Source of the DNA: Kryptolebias marmoratus
Taxonomy: Eukaryota; Chordata; Actinopteri; Cyprinodontiformes; Rivulidae
Length of the DNA stretch: 64,000 bases
Assembly: GCF_001649575.2 (NCBI RefSeq)
Contig: NC_051437.1
Coordinates: forward strand, 11,678,083 to 11,742,082
Direction: 5' to 3'
Made by a program: the position numbers and the translations under genes
Notes under the pieces: generated by a model
Database searches by the model: none
Seen by the model: the letters and a program-made list of their open reading frames with translations, nothing else
What the model was told of the DNA's origin: nothing
In this document: one piece after another, positions 21,965 through 34,690 of the stretch
Position numbering within the stretch: position 1 is the stretch's first letter
How the letters are laid out: every line of letters begins with the position of its first letter

Positions 21965-24839
21965 AAGGACATTTGAAAAAGTAGACAAGAAGACACATAA
22001 AGCCAAAGCAAACACTTCCACCCTCATTTCTTGTCTTCTTACTGTTCAGGGTGGAATGGGGTATGAAATGAGAAACAATATCACACATGGACACACACTC
22101 TTAATTAGGAGTGAGATGGAGTTCACCTGTGGTGGATTTAATTCAGTAGCACAGGGGGAGAGAACCACTAAGCTTTGGGTTTATATTCAGATGGTACAAT
22201 ACATCAGGCCTGGGGCTCATGCACATCATCTAGACGGAGTCTCTCTTTTCTGTCTGGCAAGATTAAATGGTCCTTATGTGGAGAGTGACCTCCAGTTTAG
22301 AGACATGATGAAAATTAGCAATGCCACTCAAGGGTGTTACATCTTTAAACATCATCTTGTATTCAAAGTGCTTCATGTCAAAGATTTTGTTATGACAAGT
22401 CATATTAAAAATGCTGTTATACTTTCTTTATTCGTTTAGTATACAGTGATTTAGAAATTTAATCCGTATGTAAAGAGATTCACAGCAGGACATGTCTGCT
22501 GGACTCCAGCAAGATAAATGTGAAAATGTCAAAACACTGTGGAAACTCTGTGCGACTGATTGTAAAGACATGTCGTACGTGGTTTGCACTGACAAGTAAC
22601 ATTTTCTTCAGTTCTGTTTCACTTTTAGGAGGCAGATTGAAGTTGATGATTAGACATGTAAAGAAGGACTTTTGCATAATACAGTTCACTGTGGAGTCTA
22701 GTTTAAAACTACTGAAAATATATCAAAGCAGAAGTAGATAGATTATTTGTTAAACCAAATGAAAAACACAAGTAAATTGTGGTGGATCAGTGACTTCAAG
22801 GCTAAATTTTCTTCTTCTCTCTAATCCTTGGGCCTTAATTCAAAGTATCAAGTAATAGTGGTTCATCTATTTCAAACTGGACACACCTTTAAGAAGCAGA
22901 TAGGGCACCAGTTGTTACTGACACACCTTTATGTAAACAAATGCTGCACAAGCATGGCCCTATTTGAAGTGAAAAATCTTGATTTGAGAGGTCAGATAGC
23001 TCCATTCACCCTTCCCCTACATCTCAACAAGAGCATGGACATTCCTACACCCCGGGGTGTGAATGCACAAAATGTTGATGTAATTCTAAGATAGAGGGGG
23101 AAAGAATGAACTGATTTAGCCTAAATCTCTGCCAGAATCTTAACTCTTGTCTCTTAACACTACGGTGTGGAAACACTACTGCAGAAATTTATCAAACTTG
23201 CAAAAAAGGTTGGCAACTAAATAAAACTGTAGACTACTAAAGATGTTACGTCACAGATGTTTGTTTTAAAGATAAATTCATGTTTAGACAATGGTGTCAC
23301 TGGAAGTTAAGATTAGAGCAGTTGGATGTTGTCAATATGACATCCAATATGAGAATCCTTAGTATTTTAGCTTTAGACTGAATAAGTGCTTGAATGAGGG
23401 TTATGCAGATGCTTGCTGTGGCATAAAATATGTGTTTCTCAGAGCATGATTTCATAAAGTGTGTTCTGCAATATCAAAATTCTGACACTTTCACAAAAAA
23501 TTCTGGTTCTGATGAGGAAGAGTCTGGCTCTGTCTGTACGGGTGTTGGGTCTGGAGGTGGATGGGCATGTCATCTGTTGACAAGTGCCCTGGACACCCTC
23601 GGAGATTAGCTGTGGAACCGTCAGGACCACCTAATTCTACATATCCAGATTTCATGTTTCCGCCTGCAAAAGTGTAAGACAAAAAACCCCATAACAAAAG
23701 ATGTATAAATTATATATAATTAAAAGTTTGAGACCTGCACAGCAAGTTAAAGAACATATTCAGATACCTAACATCTGCCTGTCTTTAGACCCATTAACCT
23801 TGGACAATCAGACAAGTTTAACCTAAATTTATACAAATGTTGACTGATATATTTAATTGTCTGCCATGTTTTTTCCATAAATAATATATTTTAGCTAGTT
23901 TTCTAACATTTACTAATAAGCTAAAAAGTTATTCTTTTAACTTAACTAAAAAACTGTGAAACTTCTTTGAGTTAGTACAATGTTTTCTAGTTTACTGCTA
24001 CAAATATCTGTCATTCTGACACAAAGTTATAGAGTTTTAGCTTGTTTCATCTTCTAAAAACGTGCTAGCCATTACCTGCAGGAGCCAGAGCCACTGAAGT
24101 GCTTTGCTGAAAGGCAGCTGTCGATCAAAGATGTCAGTCATGATATTACAGTCCCCTTTAATGGCATCATAAGGCTCCTTAATATCCAAATCAACAGACA
24201 AATGGCCACTTGAACAGACACTAGGAGAATAAATATGTTGAATTAAATTTATTAAGTTGTAATTTGATCTTCTTGTGTGGCTCATTCATCCCATCCAATA
24301 ACATGTAGTTAGTAGTATTTTTAACCAGTACTGCAGTCAGTCAACATGCCTGTATGTTGGCTTCAAGCCACTAAAAACATAATATTTAGAAGCCAGTCAG
24401 CTGCTTTGTGAAACCTAAAGTAAAGAACTGTTTTGGGACCTTAAATTATAACCCCATAAAAGTTCCTGACTTCAAAGTGGAGAAAGTCCACCCTGCTGTG
24501 TATTCAGCCAAACTGAGCCACGTCTAGTGGTACATTCAGTCAGCTCTCTGATGTTTGGGCCAAGATAACAGTAGACCATGTTGACAAGGCTGAAGCTGTC
24601 ACAATTCCCATTCACCTCTGTGACTATTGGCAAAAAAAATCACACTTTTCAATCTGCCTCTCCTTCACCAACTCAAATTAACAGTTGGACTCACACATAA
24701 TTATAAGTTATTATAGTAATATTCCCATTCTGCTGTATAGTAAATAGTGACTGCTAATAAAAAAAGCTGGTCCCATAAAGCAACATCGGGGGGATTCTAA
24801 TGAGTTGAACTGCAGCCAAGGATATTTTCCCCCATTTGA
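21965..24839. other. Unique sequence, no gene
   Basis: A plus frame of 127 codons (22056-22439) and others of 60-90 codons show no domain or splice logic. No RNA gene or recognisable repeat was found. Confidence 0.35.
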
Positions 24840-25230
24840 CGCTGTTTCAGCCTAGGGGCTTTTAATGAGTGTCATAATTATGCACCCTAAACATAATCTT
24901 GAAATGAAACTCAAAAAGGGGAGGCTGATGGGGCTGGTGGTGTTGAGTGGGAGGGGGCATCCTCTTCTCAGGCAGCTGCTGCAAGGCTGAATGTAAAATT
25001 CGAGATCGTGATGTTATGAAAATGGATTTTCTTTTTGACAACATTAATTTCACTCTGTCTCGCAAGGATTTAAAATGCAGCACTAATAGCTTTCATTCAT
25101 TAATATCATATTATGAAGGGAACAAAAATCAAACTCAAATCTCTCATTTAGTGATGTCTATGGATTGATTAGTTTGTCATTCATAACTGCAAATTAGCTA
25201 ATTATATTAAAGGTTGAAAAGCGAATGAAG
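24840..25230. promoter_or_regulatory. Candidate conserved non-coding element
   Basis: Repeat-free block with a GC-richer centre (TCAGGCAGCTGCTGCAAGG, an E-box CAGCTG) and AT-rich flanks. These include TGAGTGTCATAATTATGCA and CTGCAAATTAGCTAATTATA (25188-25207), which is POU- and homeodomain-like. Support is by motif content only. Confidence 0.2.
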
Positions 25231-25811
25231 GCACCTGTGGATGTGCATGTCATCAGTTTCATCCACAGACATAGCAGAGTTATGTAGATAATGGATGCAG
25301 ACTGGAAACAACAACACTACAGAGACTAATGCTAGTTCCTCCTCCTCTTTTTGGACTTCTTCTATTCTCCTCAATTACTCAAGCAGCTCGGACAACAAGT
25401 AACCATGCCAAAACATCCAAGTTTGTGAGGAATGAATCCCATGTTGTTTAATCAACTTAATGTAGCTTAGCTACTGTGGCTCCAGTTTAACCAAAACGAT
25501 TAATTCACGAAATAACCTTTATGCAGCTTGAACTGACTACTTTCCTCTCTGAAACATGCAGTAAGCTTTGTGGGACACTCAATAAACTTTAATTAGTTTT
25601 GCAAATGGATTCAGTGAATAAGAGGCATTCTGTGTAAAGCACAGCTTTGACACAAAAGACAAATCTCAACTACCTGATTAGTTAGACACTAACAGCATTT
25701 GGAACAAATTAAAAACTCTGAAAACTCCTCCTTAGTATAAGATACAGAGTCCCATAAGAACACAATATTTTTTATCCAAAGTTTGCACTGCTCTTTTAAC
25801 ATTACGATATT
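25231..25811. other. Unique sequence
   Basis: No supported gene or repeat. Confidence 0.35.
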
Positions 25812-26060
25812 GATCCATCCATTAGCTATGAGCCTTTTATCTTGCAAACAGATGCTGGAGAGCAGAGCAAGCTGACTTTTTTTAAGAGTCAGGATACAAC
25901 TGTATGTGCAATGGACATGTCACCAGTTCAATCCAGAGATAACTCAGAAAGACATATGTGCTCTATATGTCCCTAATTAAAATATATTGCAAGCCTCTAG
26001 ATAATGCAAAGACACTAGTTCACATAAAGAGAACCCAAACAAACCAAGCAGTTAGTTCAA
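25812..26060 (-). repeat. Tailed SINE-like repeat, minus strand, diverged
   Basis: On plus it starts GATCCATCCATTAGCTATGA and continues GGACATGTCACCAGTTCAATCC (near 25913-25934), ACATATGTGCTCTATATGTCCC, GATAATGCAAAG and CATAAAGAGAACCC. This is the reverse order of the 3805-4067 repeat. Strongly diverged, therefore old. Confidence 0.55.
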
Positions 26061-26334
26061 ACTTATTGCTATTTTTCTTTCCTAATAATTAAAAATGGTG
26101 GAAACCAAAGTATGTAAAGATTTTCTAATAAAAACCAGCTGTGCTATATTCATAAATCACAAGGTTAGTTCATAGGGATCCAGTAAACTGTCTAACCCAT
26201 TTTTTTTCTTTTTATGTCCTACCTGTCCAACTCTGGTATAAAACTGCACAACTAAAACAGTAAGTTTATTCATTATTGAAAAACATTTCGTTCATCATTA
26301 TTTTAAGATTAGAAACTAGTATCTACTGTGCAAA
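26061..26334. other. Unique sequence
   Basis: Nothing recognised. Confidence 0.3.
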
Positions 26335-26995
26335 GATGCCTTTCCACTGCAGGAACTTTTTTTTTTCAGGAACCAGGGTATTATCTGACCTATTTATGTT
26401 TACCCCCATCTGTTTCAACTGCAGAAACCAAGGCCAAAATTGATTTTCCAGGTATTATCACAGAAAACAACCCCGGTAGGTGGTTGTTTTTTTGAAACTA
26501 CACTGATTCTTCGGGATTGAGCTTTATAAAGGAGGACCATTAAACATTTTTAATTGATTGAGTATCTCAGGACTTTCTAATGATGTGTTTTGAGTAATTT
26601 TACTTATGTTTTAGGGTGTAACTGGAGTAAAAGTATCAGAGGTTTGACTTTCATTGCTGGTATTTCCCAACAGGAGCACCTCTCCTTTCTCCGTTTGTTT
26701 AGAAGTGATTGAACAGTTAAGTGGGTGTTGCCAAAATCAAATTAAAATCTGTTACAGCAACACATTTCCACATGGTTTGGAGCAAATCTGCTTATTTTGT
26801 GAAATGTAACTGCTGTGAAACAATCTGAGTTTCTTGCTGTATTGGTGTAATTTAACTGTTTTCACATGCCATTCTGGAAACTGCCATCTGATCAGCGTCA
26901 GCACTTGAGCAGTGCAGAGTTTAGGAGAAGTGACAAACGTCAGCAGCCGTAATTTGCCTCATCTACCTCAAGCTTTAGACCTAAGTGGAAACATA
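26335..26995. repeat. Possible diverged DNA-transposon remnant
   Basis: The left side reads CCTTTCCACTGCAGGAAC, with a second TTTCAACTGCAGAAACCAAGG and a GGAACCAGGGTATTATC segment, as in fish elements built on TTCCACTGCAGGAAC. The right side ends AGACCTAAGTGGAAAC, a weak inverse. No target duplication was found; boundaries are uncertain. Confidence 0.25.
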
Positions 26996-27782
26996 ACAAA
27001 CTAGGGATGAAAAAACTGTTGATGGTCCGGGGTTTTTATGTTCTGGGTGAAAAATGGTTTAGGGTGGCGTAACGAAAACGTGTGCTTCCAAGCAAATCAT
27101 TATTATCAGTGGAGTTTCAGTAATTTAGCATTGCATACTGTGTCTGTGCTTTACAAGCTTTACAAATTCACAGTTACTTCAGGAATATTTATTAGAAAAG
27201 ACACATTTTGAATCATTTGAAAGGACTGAGAGATGGTATAGATTCCAGAGGTAAGACCATCATGGATGCAGGCTTCTGACTCCACAGAGGGGAGGCAGGC
27301 TAGGTGTGGAAAATGAAGAATCTGACAGCTCGATGGGCTTGTAGACATTAAATTTAAAAAGACGGTGCTTGATCAAGGAGTGCCTGAAAGGTGAAAAAGC
27401 AGAATCCGGAAATCAATATAACATTGCACTGGGATTCATGAGTTCCTGGAGAAGTTTGGCATTGAAGTTCCCTGGGGGTATTCTGGTTAAGTTTATGGAG
27501 ACATTTATGAAGGAGCACAGGAACAAAGTCAAAGACAACAACTCTGACAATCATAGAAATATAATTAGGGTATCGATGGACAAAATTATGAACTGTGCAA
27601 ATGCTTTTAAGGCTGATACTCAAACTCTTAAACTTCTGAGAAGCATACATTATAAAATCAAGAGACAGATATAAATGATGACTTCATCCATCAAATCTTA
27701 AGGATTTTCGGTTGGTGTATGGAAAGACATAACTTTTTTAAAGTATCCAATAACCAAAACAATTCTAACATTAGTACTTCAT
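26996..27782. other. Unique sequence with overlapping frames on both strands
   Basis: A 101-codon plus frame (27369-27674) and a 98-codon minus frame (27354-27650) overlap almost fully. Neither has a recognisable domain. It may be chance or a decayed repeat or pseudogene. Confidence 0.3.
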
Positions 27783-28202
27783 AAATATTGCCTGCTGCCG
27801 AAAGGCAAAGGTAGGCGATACTGTATTTGCTCATGTTTGTGTGTCTGTCTATTATCAAACTAGGTCATTAACCACTAGACAAATTTTAATAAAACGTGCA
27901 GAAATTAATTATTGGATGTACATCTACAACCGATAATCCTTTAGTGTCACCCTGATTCAAAATGAAGGCTGTTGCCAACTGATCTTGGAAAACACTGAAA
28001 TCGCTATAACTGAGTCAGTTTTATAAATGTTGAGCTGAAATTTAATGGGGTAGTAACTGAGTCATTCACGATACATGCACCGATCTAGTGATACTGCATT
28101 AGACTGTGCATAATGTTATTTTTAATATTTGACAAAAATGGCAAATCTAAAATTCTGGCATGAATGATGGTGGGTGGTTTCCACTTATTTGAAGAATGCT
28201 TG
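27783..28202 (+). repeat. Family A, copy 4
   Basis: It has the full left module, CCGAAAGGCAAAGGTAGGCG (about 27798-27817), then ACTAGACAAATTTTAATAAA, GGATGTACATCTACAACCGA, TCAAAATGAAGGCTGTTGCC, TAACTGAGTCATTCACGAT and GAAGAATGCTTGG at the right end. It is the best copy for defining the family limits. Confidence 0.75.
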
Positions 28203-30014
28203 GCCTTTAATTTTACATATGGCAATAATGCTGCACCAAATTTGTTGTATGTCGACTGTAAAACATGCCCACCAAAAGTTTAAACTTTCTTTTGAACTTT
28301 GAACCCTTTTAAATTTAATAAAGTTTCGGAGTGCGCTGACAGTGGAGAAAGGTGAATGGAAACTCATTGATATTCTCTGTTGGACTAATGAAAAACCAAT
28401 TCATCCCAAACAGCTCAAGTCTCCACATAATATTTTTTTATTAATTTTGCTCAGGGGAAGATAATTTCACTGAGTAAGGCTGAAAAAAGACATGCAACTG
28501 CTACAACTTTATTCATTATCCATTCTGAGCCTGATTTAAAGTCATTCATGTGCAGGTGGTATACAGTCAATATTATTAGATCCGAACTATTGTTATCCTG
28601 GTTATATTTACACATTATAAACTGAATAACAAAACAAACAGTGGCTTTCTTTGATTTAAAATTCTGTAGGGGAATATATTGATCGTTTAACTAATGTATT
28701 CGCCTTTAGTTGGGGGTTGTGGGCCAGGTGATATTGGAATCTCTTTGAAGCACTTCTGATTCCAACACATCTCACTTTGTCTTTTTTATGAAGAGATGCT
28801 ATTAAAAGTAATGAGAACACCATGTGATCATTTATGCCACAGGGAAAGGTTAGCTTGAGAAATATTTCAGAAATAATAGTCATTATAAAGCCTCATCTAC
28901 AGTAAGAAAATTATGGGTGTTTGGCAACGGCGATATGTGTTGATCCAACAAAAAAGTACAACAAATTCAGTTTAGTAACATGTTTGTGAGCATTGTGCAA
29001 ATTGTAAATTAGCTACAGCCACAATACTAAATTTCTTAGAGACAAAGTTGTCTTTTGTTTGATCAAACCATCAAGGTGTCATCATTCAAATTATATAAGC
29101 CACTAGTGACATTTTAAGAGATCAAACTAAACTAAAACTGAACATGAAATCTAAACTGGAGTTCATAAACTAGCTTATAATACTGACCCTTATCTGATCC
29201 CTAATCTAACCCACATACTGTATGAATTCACATCTAATGAGCTTACATGGATGTTCTGAACACTAAAAATAAAGAATGTGGACACAGAAAATATGTGGCA
29301 TGGTGAGGGAGAAAGACTGTGTTCTTTGGTAAAGGATCAATATTCTATATAGTCTATATATTTTACATATCAAATATTTGGTTTCAGTTGTATTGAGCTT
29401 TAATGCATAATATACTTGAACTTTAAAGGTGTATGTTTTCTGTATGTTGGGAACAACATTGATTTAAGGCTTAGGCTATATTTAGTATGGCAGTGTAACC
29501 AATATTATGTTCTTCTGAGATACCATTGTGATATGATGCTCAGAGGCCCCTTCTGCTTCTATCCTTAATTTGTTTGGCTTCTTTATAGGCCATGCTGCTG
29601 ATTCTTTGCGTGCCTCTCATCAGCCTGTATTTGGGCCTAGCATGCTGCGACCCTCTACATGTCAAAGTTGGTAACTGCTGAACTTTATTCAATTTCATAT
29701 TGCAGTGGACAGGTCATTAAATGATGTGTCTCTTAGACACTGGAGACACTTGTGATGACTGAGAGAATTTCCTGCACAAATTTGTTGAACATGTTGAAAG
29801 CTCAAGCAACAAGACTGTAAGCTTCTGTGACTTGAGTGAGGAAACTGAGAACCACCATGAACATTGCAAGATATTCTGAAGATATTCTGGAGACTCCCTC
29901 ATGAATGCTGTTTGCCAATTAGCCCAAGAGCAGTGACATACTGCCTTAAACAAGGCCTTACTGGCTGGCCACACCAGCATACTAATGACAACAGGGGTAC
30001 AAACTGGTGATGAA
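28203..30014. other. Unique sequence
   Basis: A minus-strand frame at 29717-29980 (87 codons) has no recognisable domain. No gene supported. Confidence 0.3.
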
Positions 30015-30315
30015 ATTTACTTTGTGAACTGGTTCTGTATTGTCTGCTTCAATGTAACTCTATCCCAGCAGTCAGCAGACAAGAGGCAAGAAATACCCAG
30101 TAGGCTGCCAGTCCACAGGGCCAACACAGACTACACTGTAGTAGTCCTCAGTATAACCTAAAATACATGTTTTTTGGACTGTAGGGAAGAAATTGGAGCA
30201 CCCAGAGAACATCCACATGCATGTGAAGAACATGCAGACTCCACGCAGAAAAGTCCCAGTAGAAATTCAAGCCTGCAACAACAGTGCTTACCACTTCCAC
30301 CACTGTGCAGCTGCT
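30015..30315 (-). mobile_element. Tailed SINE-like repeat with tRNA-like head, minus strand
   Basis: On the minus strand: a CAGTGGTGGAAGTGGTAAGC head (A-box-like), GCAGGCTTGAATTTC (B-box-like, decayed), GCGTGGAGTCTGCATGTTCT, CTCTGGGTGCTCCAATTTC, CCTACAGTCCAAAAAACATG, GTTGGCCCTGTGGACTGGCA and GCTGACTGCTGGGATAG. It is the most complete of the four copies in the window (others at 3.8, 25.8 and 42.4 kb). Confidence 0.7.
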
Positions 30316-30854
30316 GAATTATTTGTAAATGCTATATTTGTTAGATTTTACAATTTGTTTACACTAACCTTATCATTTTAAGGTTTAACTCAGTTTTTAC
30401 TCTCTAGTAGCTGATCAAAGTCTTTACCTAAGTGCAATGTGTCTGTAAACTATTGAAATTTCAACAAAACAGAAATAAAATAAAAATTTGACAAATCTTT
30501 GTCTTGTATTTGTTACATTATAGTTCTATTTATTTGTACTATTGTGCACTATTATTAGGGTGGTGATAAGTTAATTTTTCAATGAAAAAGAATAGTTTGA
30601 AAGGTTGTTTTTTTTATATTTTTATTATTCATGTCTATTCTTGTGCAGGACACATCACTCTGATAAGGTTCAAAGTAACAAAGGAAACAAAACTTTCTAT
30701 TGGTCAAATTTAGCTTAAATAAACAAATATGATCTTTGTGTTGTTTTAAAATGTTTCCAGTGATGAACATTGGCAGAAAAGTGAAAAAAAAAAAAAAAAA
30801 AAAAATACAAAAGAAAAAAACAAAGTTGGGCTTTTTTTTCTCCCCTTTTTTTGT
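30316..30854. other. Unique sequence ending in poly(A)
   Basis: A22 run at about 30784-30805. No gene or retroposed sequence could be recognised upstream of it. Confidence 0.4.
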
Positions 30855-31040
30855 TTAACCCTCTTGTGACCTTCGGGTCAAATTGACCCAAAGTTACTTC
30901 TTCCTCTGTTCAGTTCTGAGGGCTTCAGGAGGATTAAATCAGCAAAGGGCAATGTATGTGTAAGTCTATATAATCCAGACTCCAAAAAGGAAGGAATTCA
31001 GGTCTGAAAAACCTCTTGATAATTGGATTAGAGGGTTTTT
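30855..31040. mobile_element. Short TTAA-type element, possibly piggyBac-like MITE
   Basis: It begins TTAACCCTCTTGTGACC at 30855, followed by the palindrome-like GGGTCAAATTGACCC. It ends near GGATTAGAGGGTTTT (31025-31039), whose inverse AACCCTCT matches the left terminus, but the right TTAA is eroded. TTAA plus CCCTCT-type ends suggest piggyBac. About 185 bp, non-coding. Confidence 0.45.
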
Positions 31041-31539
31041 TCTCTATTTGTATTTGTTTGAAAGCATTGATTTAATGTTGCAGCTCATGAGAATATAAGA
31101 AAATATTACACCACATACTGTTACTGAAGGGCAATAGGAAGCAAGGCTTATTAGCGACAAAGAAACAAAAGTAATTGTAGCATTTTTGTTGTCAAGGGAG
31201 CAGACTTTATTTATTAGTTGTTTTTTTGTTTTTATGTATTTTAACAAGCTCTCCAATAATGTGTGAGAGAGAACTGACAAAACTGCATCATTATTTCACA
31301 AGTTGAAAAAAGGCGTATTGGATTTTGAGATAAAACAATGAAGGGAAGTGATTTATATTATATTTATATATATATATATATTATAAGTGATGATGAATTA
31401 TATGATGAATTATGTTTTTAAAGAAGAAAACAGTACAATGCTTAAAATAAATTGTAATATTATAACCAATAAATAAAATTAAGTATTTTTTTCATTTATT
31501 GGTTTAAGATTTTCTCTTATGATGAGAGGGTTTTTTCTG
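31041..31539. other. AT-rich unique sequence
   Basis: Short (TA) run near 31365-31380. Nothing else recognised. Confidence 0.35.
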
Positions 31540-31890
31540 TTTTGGTCAAACTTTGTAAATGATGTTATTCTTAATCTCATGTGAGATCTCATGAGACGTG
31601 TTAACTCTCAGGATATGTGTTGAGTATGACTCACAGCAACTTCCCCACTACATTTTAGCACCAATTTCTGCAAAATTGACATAGTTATAGCCATTTTTGT
31701 GTTTCCTAATGTTGATTAGATGTGGTGTTCATCTGGAACTGGATTCATTTCAGAAGTTAACCAGTTGTAGATACACAGCCAGTGATTACTTTCTGAAAGT
31801 TTCGTTAAAATCTATTCATTGGAGATTTTTTGCAAACAGACAAATACACATACACACAGACATGGGGAAAACAATATTATGGTTTATTTC
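31540..31890 (-). repeat. Family A, copy 5
   Basis: Read on plus: GGTCAAACTTTGTAAATGAT, TGAGTATGACTCACAGCAAC, CATAGTTATAGCCATTTTTG, AACCAGTTGTAGATACACAG, TGAAAGTTTCGTTAAAATCT and CAGACAAATACACATACACA. This is the reverse of the family order. Confidence 0.7.
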
Positions 31891-33639
31891 ATTGACTACC
31901 TTTCGTTGGGTGATGAATACACTAGTTTAAAAGAAAGTTAGACAGGTCTTTTACCACTCTTTGCTACATGTGAAGCATTTGTAATTTCATCTGTAGTCTT
32001 CCAAATCACACTTTTAGGTTAATGTGCCATATCATAGCATCTTGGCTTAGTGTCATAAAACAAACAAACAAAACAGCCACTCAAAATGTCAGCAGCCATC
32101 ATAGTAGCATGGATTGACACTGGTTGGAGTCTTTCCTGAAGGATTCTCACATAAACCACTTTTACACGGATCTGTACCAAAGTATGAATGAGTGCAGGTC
32201 AAACAGAGCAGCATCTGTTCTGCTTGTGATGAAGATGCTGCAGACATGAGAACATTATGTTTTACTTATGAGTGCTCTCAATCATGGCCAAGGTTTTTGA
32301 GGTGTTGGTTAACACAGTGAATGTAATTTAGATCAAAGTGTGAGCAGAGAAAACTGTATGAAGTTAGGCAGAGGCAGTGGCTGCTGTAAAGTCTATTACC
32401 ATGCATGAAAAAAGTGACTTTTGGATTGTCAGTATATTTTCATTTGAGATAGTTAAAATAGTTTGAATACACTTTAGTTTATAGTGTTTTTTTTATATAT
32501 TTTTTTAATTTCCCAGTCATCATTGCTATTTAGACAATGCCTTTAGAATTTATTCACTTGAGCATTTGGACAAATTGATTTAGGTGACCTGATAAATTCT
32601 TCAAACACAATAATTGTCACCGTGATGGACCATGATTGAATCCTACTTTAATAAATTGACTACAAAAACATTTTTTTTGTTGATTTTGGCAAATTAAACA
32701 AAAGCTTATACTTTTGACTTTAGAACAAATGAAAACAGAAGTAATGAAAAACTGAACAAAACTGGCAAAATTGTAATTAGTACTTGTTGATAAACCATGC
32801 AAGTTTCAATCAATGAGTTCTGCTTAAAAAAGCAAATTAAAAAAATAAACATTTTGCTGAAATTATCAATGCAAATTTGACAAGCACTTATAGTCTTAAC
32901 TTTAGGAAAAAAATCACATCACAAATGAAAAGGCCAGTTGCATATTCAGTGATGCCAACTCATATGAAAAAAGGGGGGAAAAAAAAGCTAATTTGTAAAA
33001 TCCATGTATGTCCTTGCTTTCAAATCAGTGGCTGTAAAAGAGAATGCCAGCACAGCATTTTGATACATTTTCATCAACACAGCCTGAAGTGGCCTTGTCT
33101 TAGAATAATAGAAATTATTTTGGGCAAAACCCCTCCAGCTTTCCCGCCTATCTTTGTGTGTCATGAAATACAGTCGGACAAGTTCTGTCCGTGTCAAAAG
33201 ATGTCCTTTCAGGAAAATTTTATTACGTTTCTTTACAAGATGCACAGTTTTTTTTCTTGCCCAGTTTCTTTAAAGAGTGTAGTCCTTCTGGGAAAGCTTT
33301 TCTGCCTAAGTTTCACTTCCTCACTTTTCCTCTCTGTTTTGTTCTTCCACTTTTTATGTTATCACACAGAGGTCTTTTGCACACGGGAGGGAGGATAGTC
33401 TGAAATTTGCCTGTTATTTTTCCCCTCACATCTCTTTTTTTCTGTCTTAGCCCCAGTCTCAAGCTCTAACATGAATTTAAAGTCACATTTCTCCTGGTGT
33501 TTTAATTGTTAAATCTTCTAGTTTTTATTCCTGATCACATCTATGAATGTGCGGTGGCTCATTTAATATCAGGCTCCCTCTTAACATGATCATCCATGCA
33601 GCTGGCAAAAACAGCTTTGCAATGCTAACCTAAAAACTC
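31891..33639. other. Unique sequence, no gene
   Basis: It contains the longest chance frame of the window (173 codons, plus, 32877-33398), low-complexity at its start and without a domain. Frames on the other strand and in another plus frame overlap it. No gene called. Confidence 0.35.
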
Positions 33640-34150
33640 ACAGGTTTAAAACTTGTAGCTGAACGCAGCCTGGAGGTAAAGTTTGAAGCAGTGTAAACAC
33701 ACCTCCAAACTTTTCCTCCTTCGTTCCAAGTCCTCCACCCCCTCTCCTTTGGAAACTGCCCTCTCATCCACATGTCACCGCGGTACACCTGTCCACACCC
33801 TGTAGTCGGTGGGCGAGACCAGGTCTTCCTGCCATGCTGACCTTCAGGCTGACAGGAGGGATGACAGGAAGGAGCAGTTTGGGGCTGACCCCTGACCAGC
33901 ACTCAGCTCGGTGACGGCAGGGCACTTGCTGCCACTAGAGCCAATTAAAGTCCAGCCAGGGCAGCTACATACTGTGGACCAGAACCATCTATAGGGCGAG
34001 CTTCTGTCCCTAATCTCTTAATACCTTAGCTGCATCTCCAAGGTGACCTAGTGCCACCACAAGATGAAATGCACTTACTGTACGCTCGCTGTGGAGAAGG
34101 TGAGAGAGTGCTCTGCAGTCACAGCAAGTGCTGCGACGGCACTTATGTGC
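33640..34150. other. GC-richer repeat-poor block
   Basis: It stands out from the AT-rich surroundings (for example CACCGCGGTACACCTGTCC near 33776-33794 and CTCAGCTCGGTGACGGCAGG near 33903-33922). Small minus-strand frames (33630-33902, 34010-34246) have no recognisable domain. It could be regulatory DNA or an unrecognised exon region. Confidence 0.2.
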
Positions 34151-34320
34151 ATATAGAGAATGATGAGATGGTGTAAAGGTGAATCCACTCACTGTAGATC
34201 GAAGGTTCACTTCATGAAAAAACAATGTGCAAAAATAAGACAACATGAAATATTCTCAAACTAAAGTCCAAGTATTTCTTGAATGAATGCATAATGAAAG
34301 CGTTCAACTAAGATCATCTT

Positions 34321-34690
34321 ATGATGAAAGGGGACTGAGTTATAGATGTTTTGGTCAAACCCTGTATATGTGCAACTTTGGAAATATTGTGAGATATTGC
34401 TGGATCAGTTAGTGTTCAGAGACTGCGTGGGAAAACTTTAGGTCAACATTTGTAAAACTAAGTTATAGCTATTTTTGTTTGGTTTTCTGATTTGCAGGGC
34501 TGACCGTCTCAGATGGAGTTGACTCCAAAAGCTAATCAGCTGAAGATGTACAACCAGTGATTACCTTCTGAGAGTTTCATTAAAATCTGTCTAGTGGTTC
34601 ATGAGATGTTTTGCAAATGCCACTGACAAACAAACACACACACAAACAAGGGCAAAAACATTGTTATTTTGCCTCTGGCGGCGGGCGATA
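34321..34690 (-). repeat. Family A, copy 6
   Basis: On plus: GAGTTATAGATGTTTTGGTC, AAACTAAGTTATAGCTATTT, GAAGATGTACAACCAGTGAT, CTAGTGGTTCATGAGATGTT, GGCAAAAACATTGTTATTTT and a terminal GGCGGCGGGCGATA (34677-34690). It shows the GC-rich terminus of the family clearly. Confidence 0.75.

Noticed and set aside
29717..29980. 87-codon minus-strand frame
   Set aside because: No domain recognised; might be repeat-derived but I could not place it in a family.
32877..33398. 173-codon plus-strand frame, the longest in the window
   Set aside because: Composition reflects A- and T-rich tracts, frames on both strands overlap it, and no domain or splice logic is visible.
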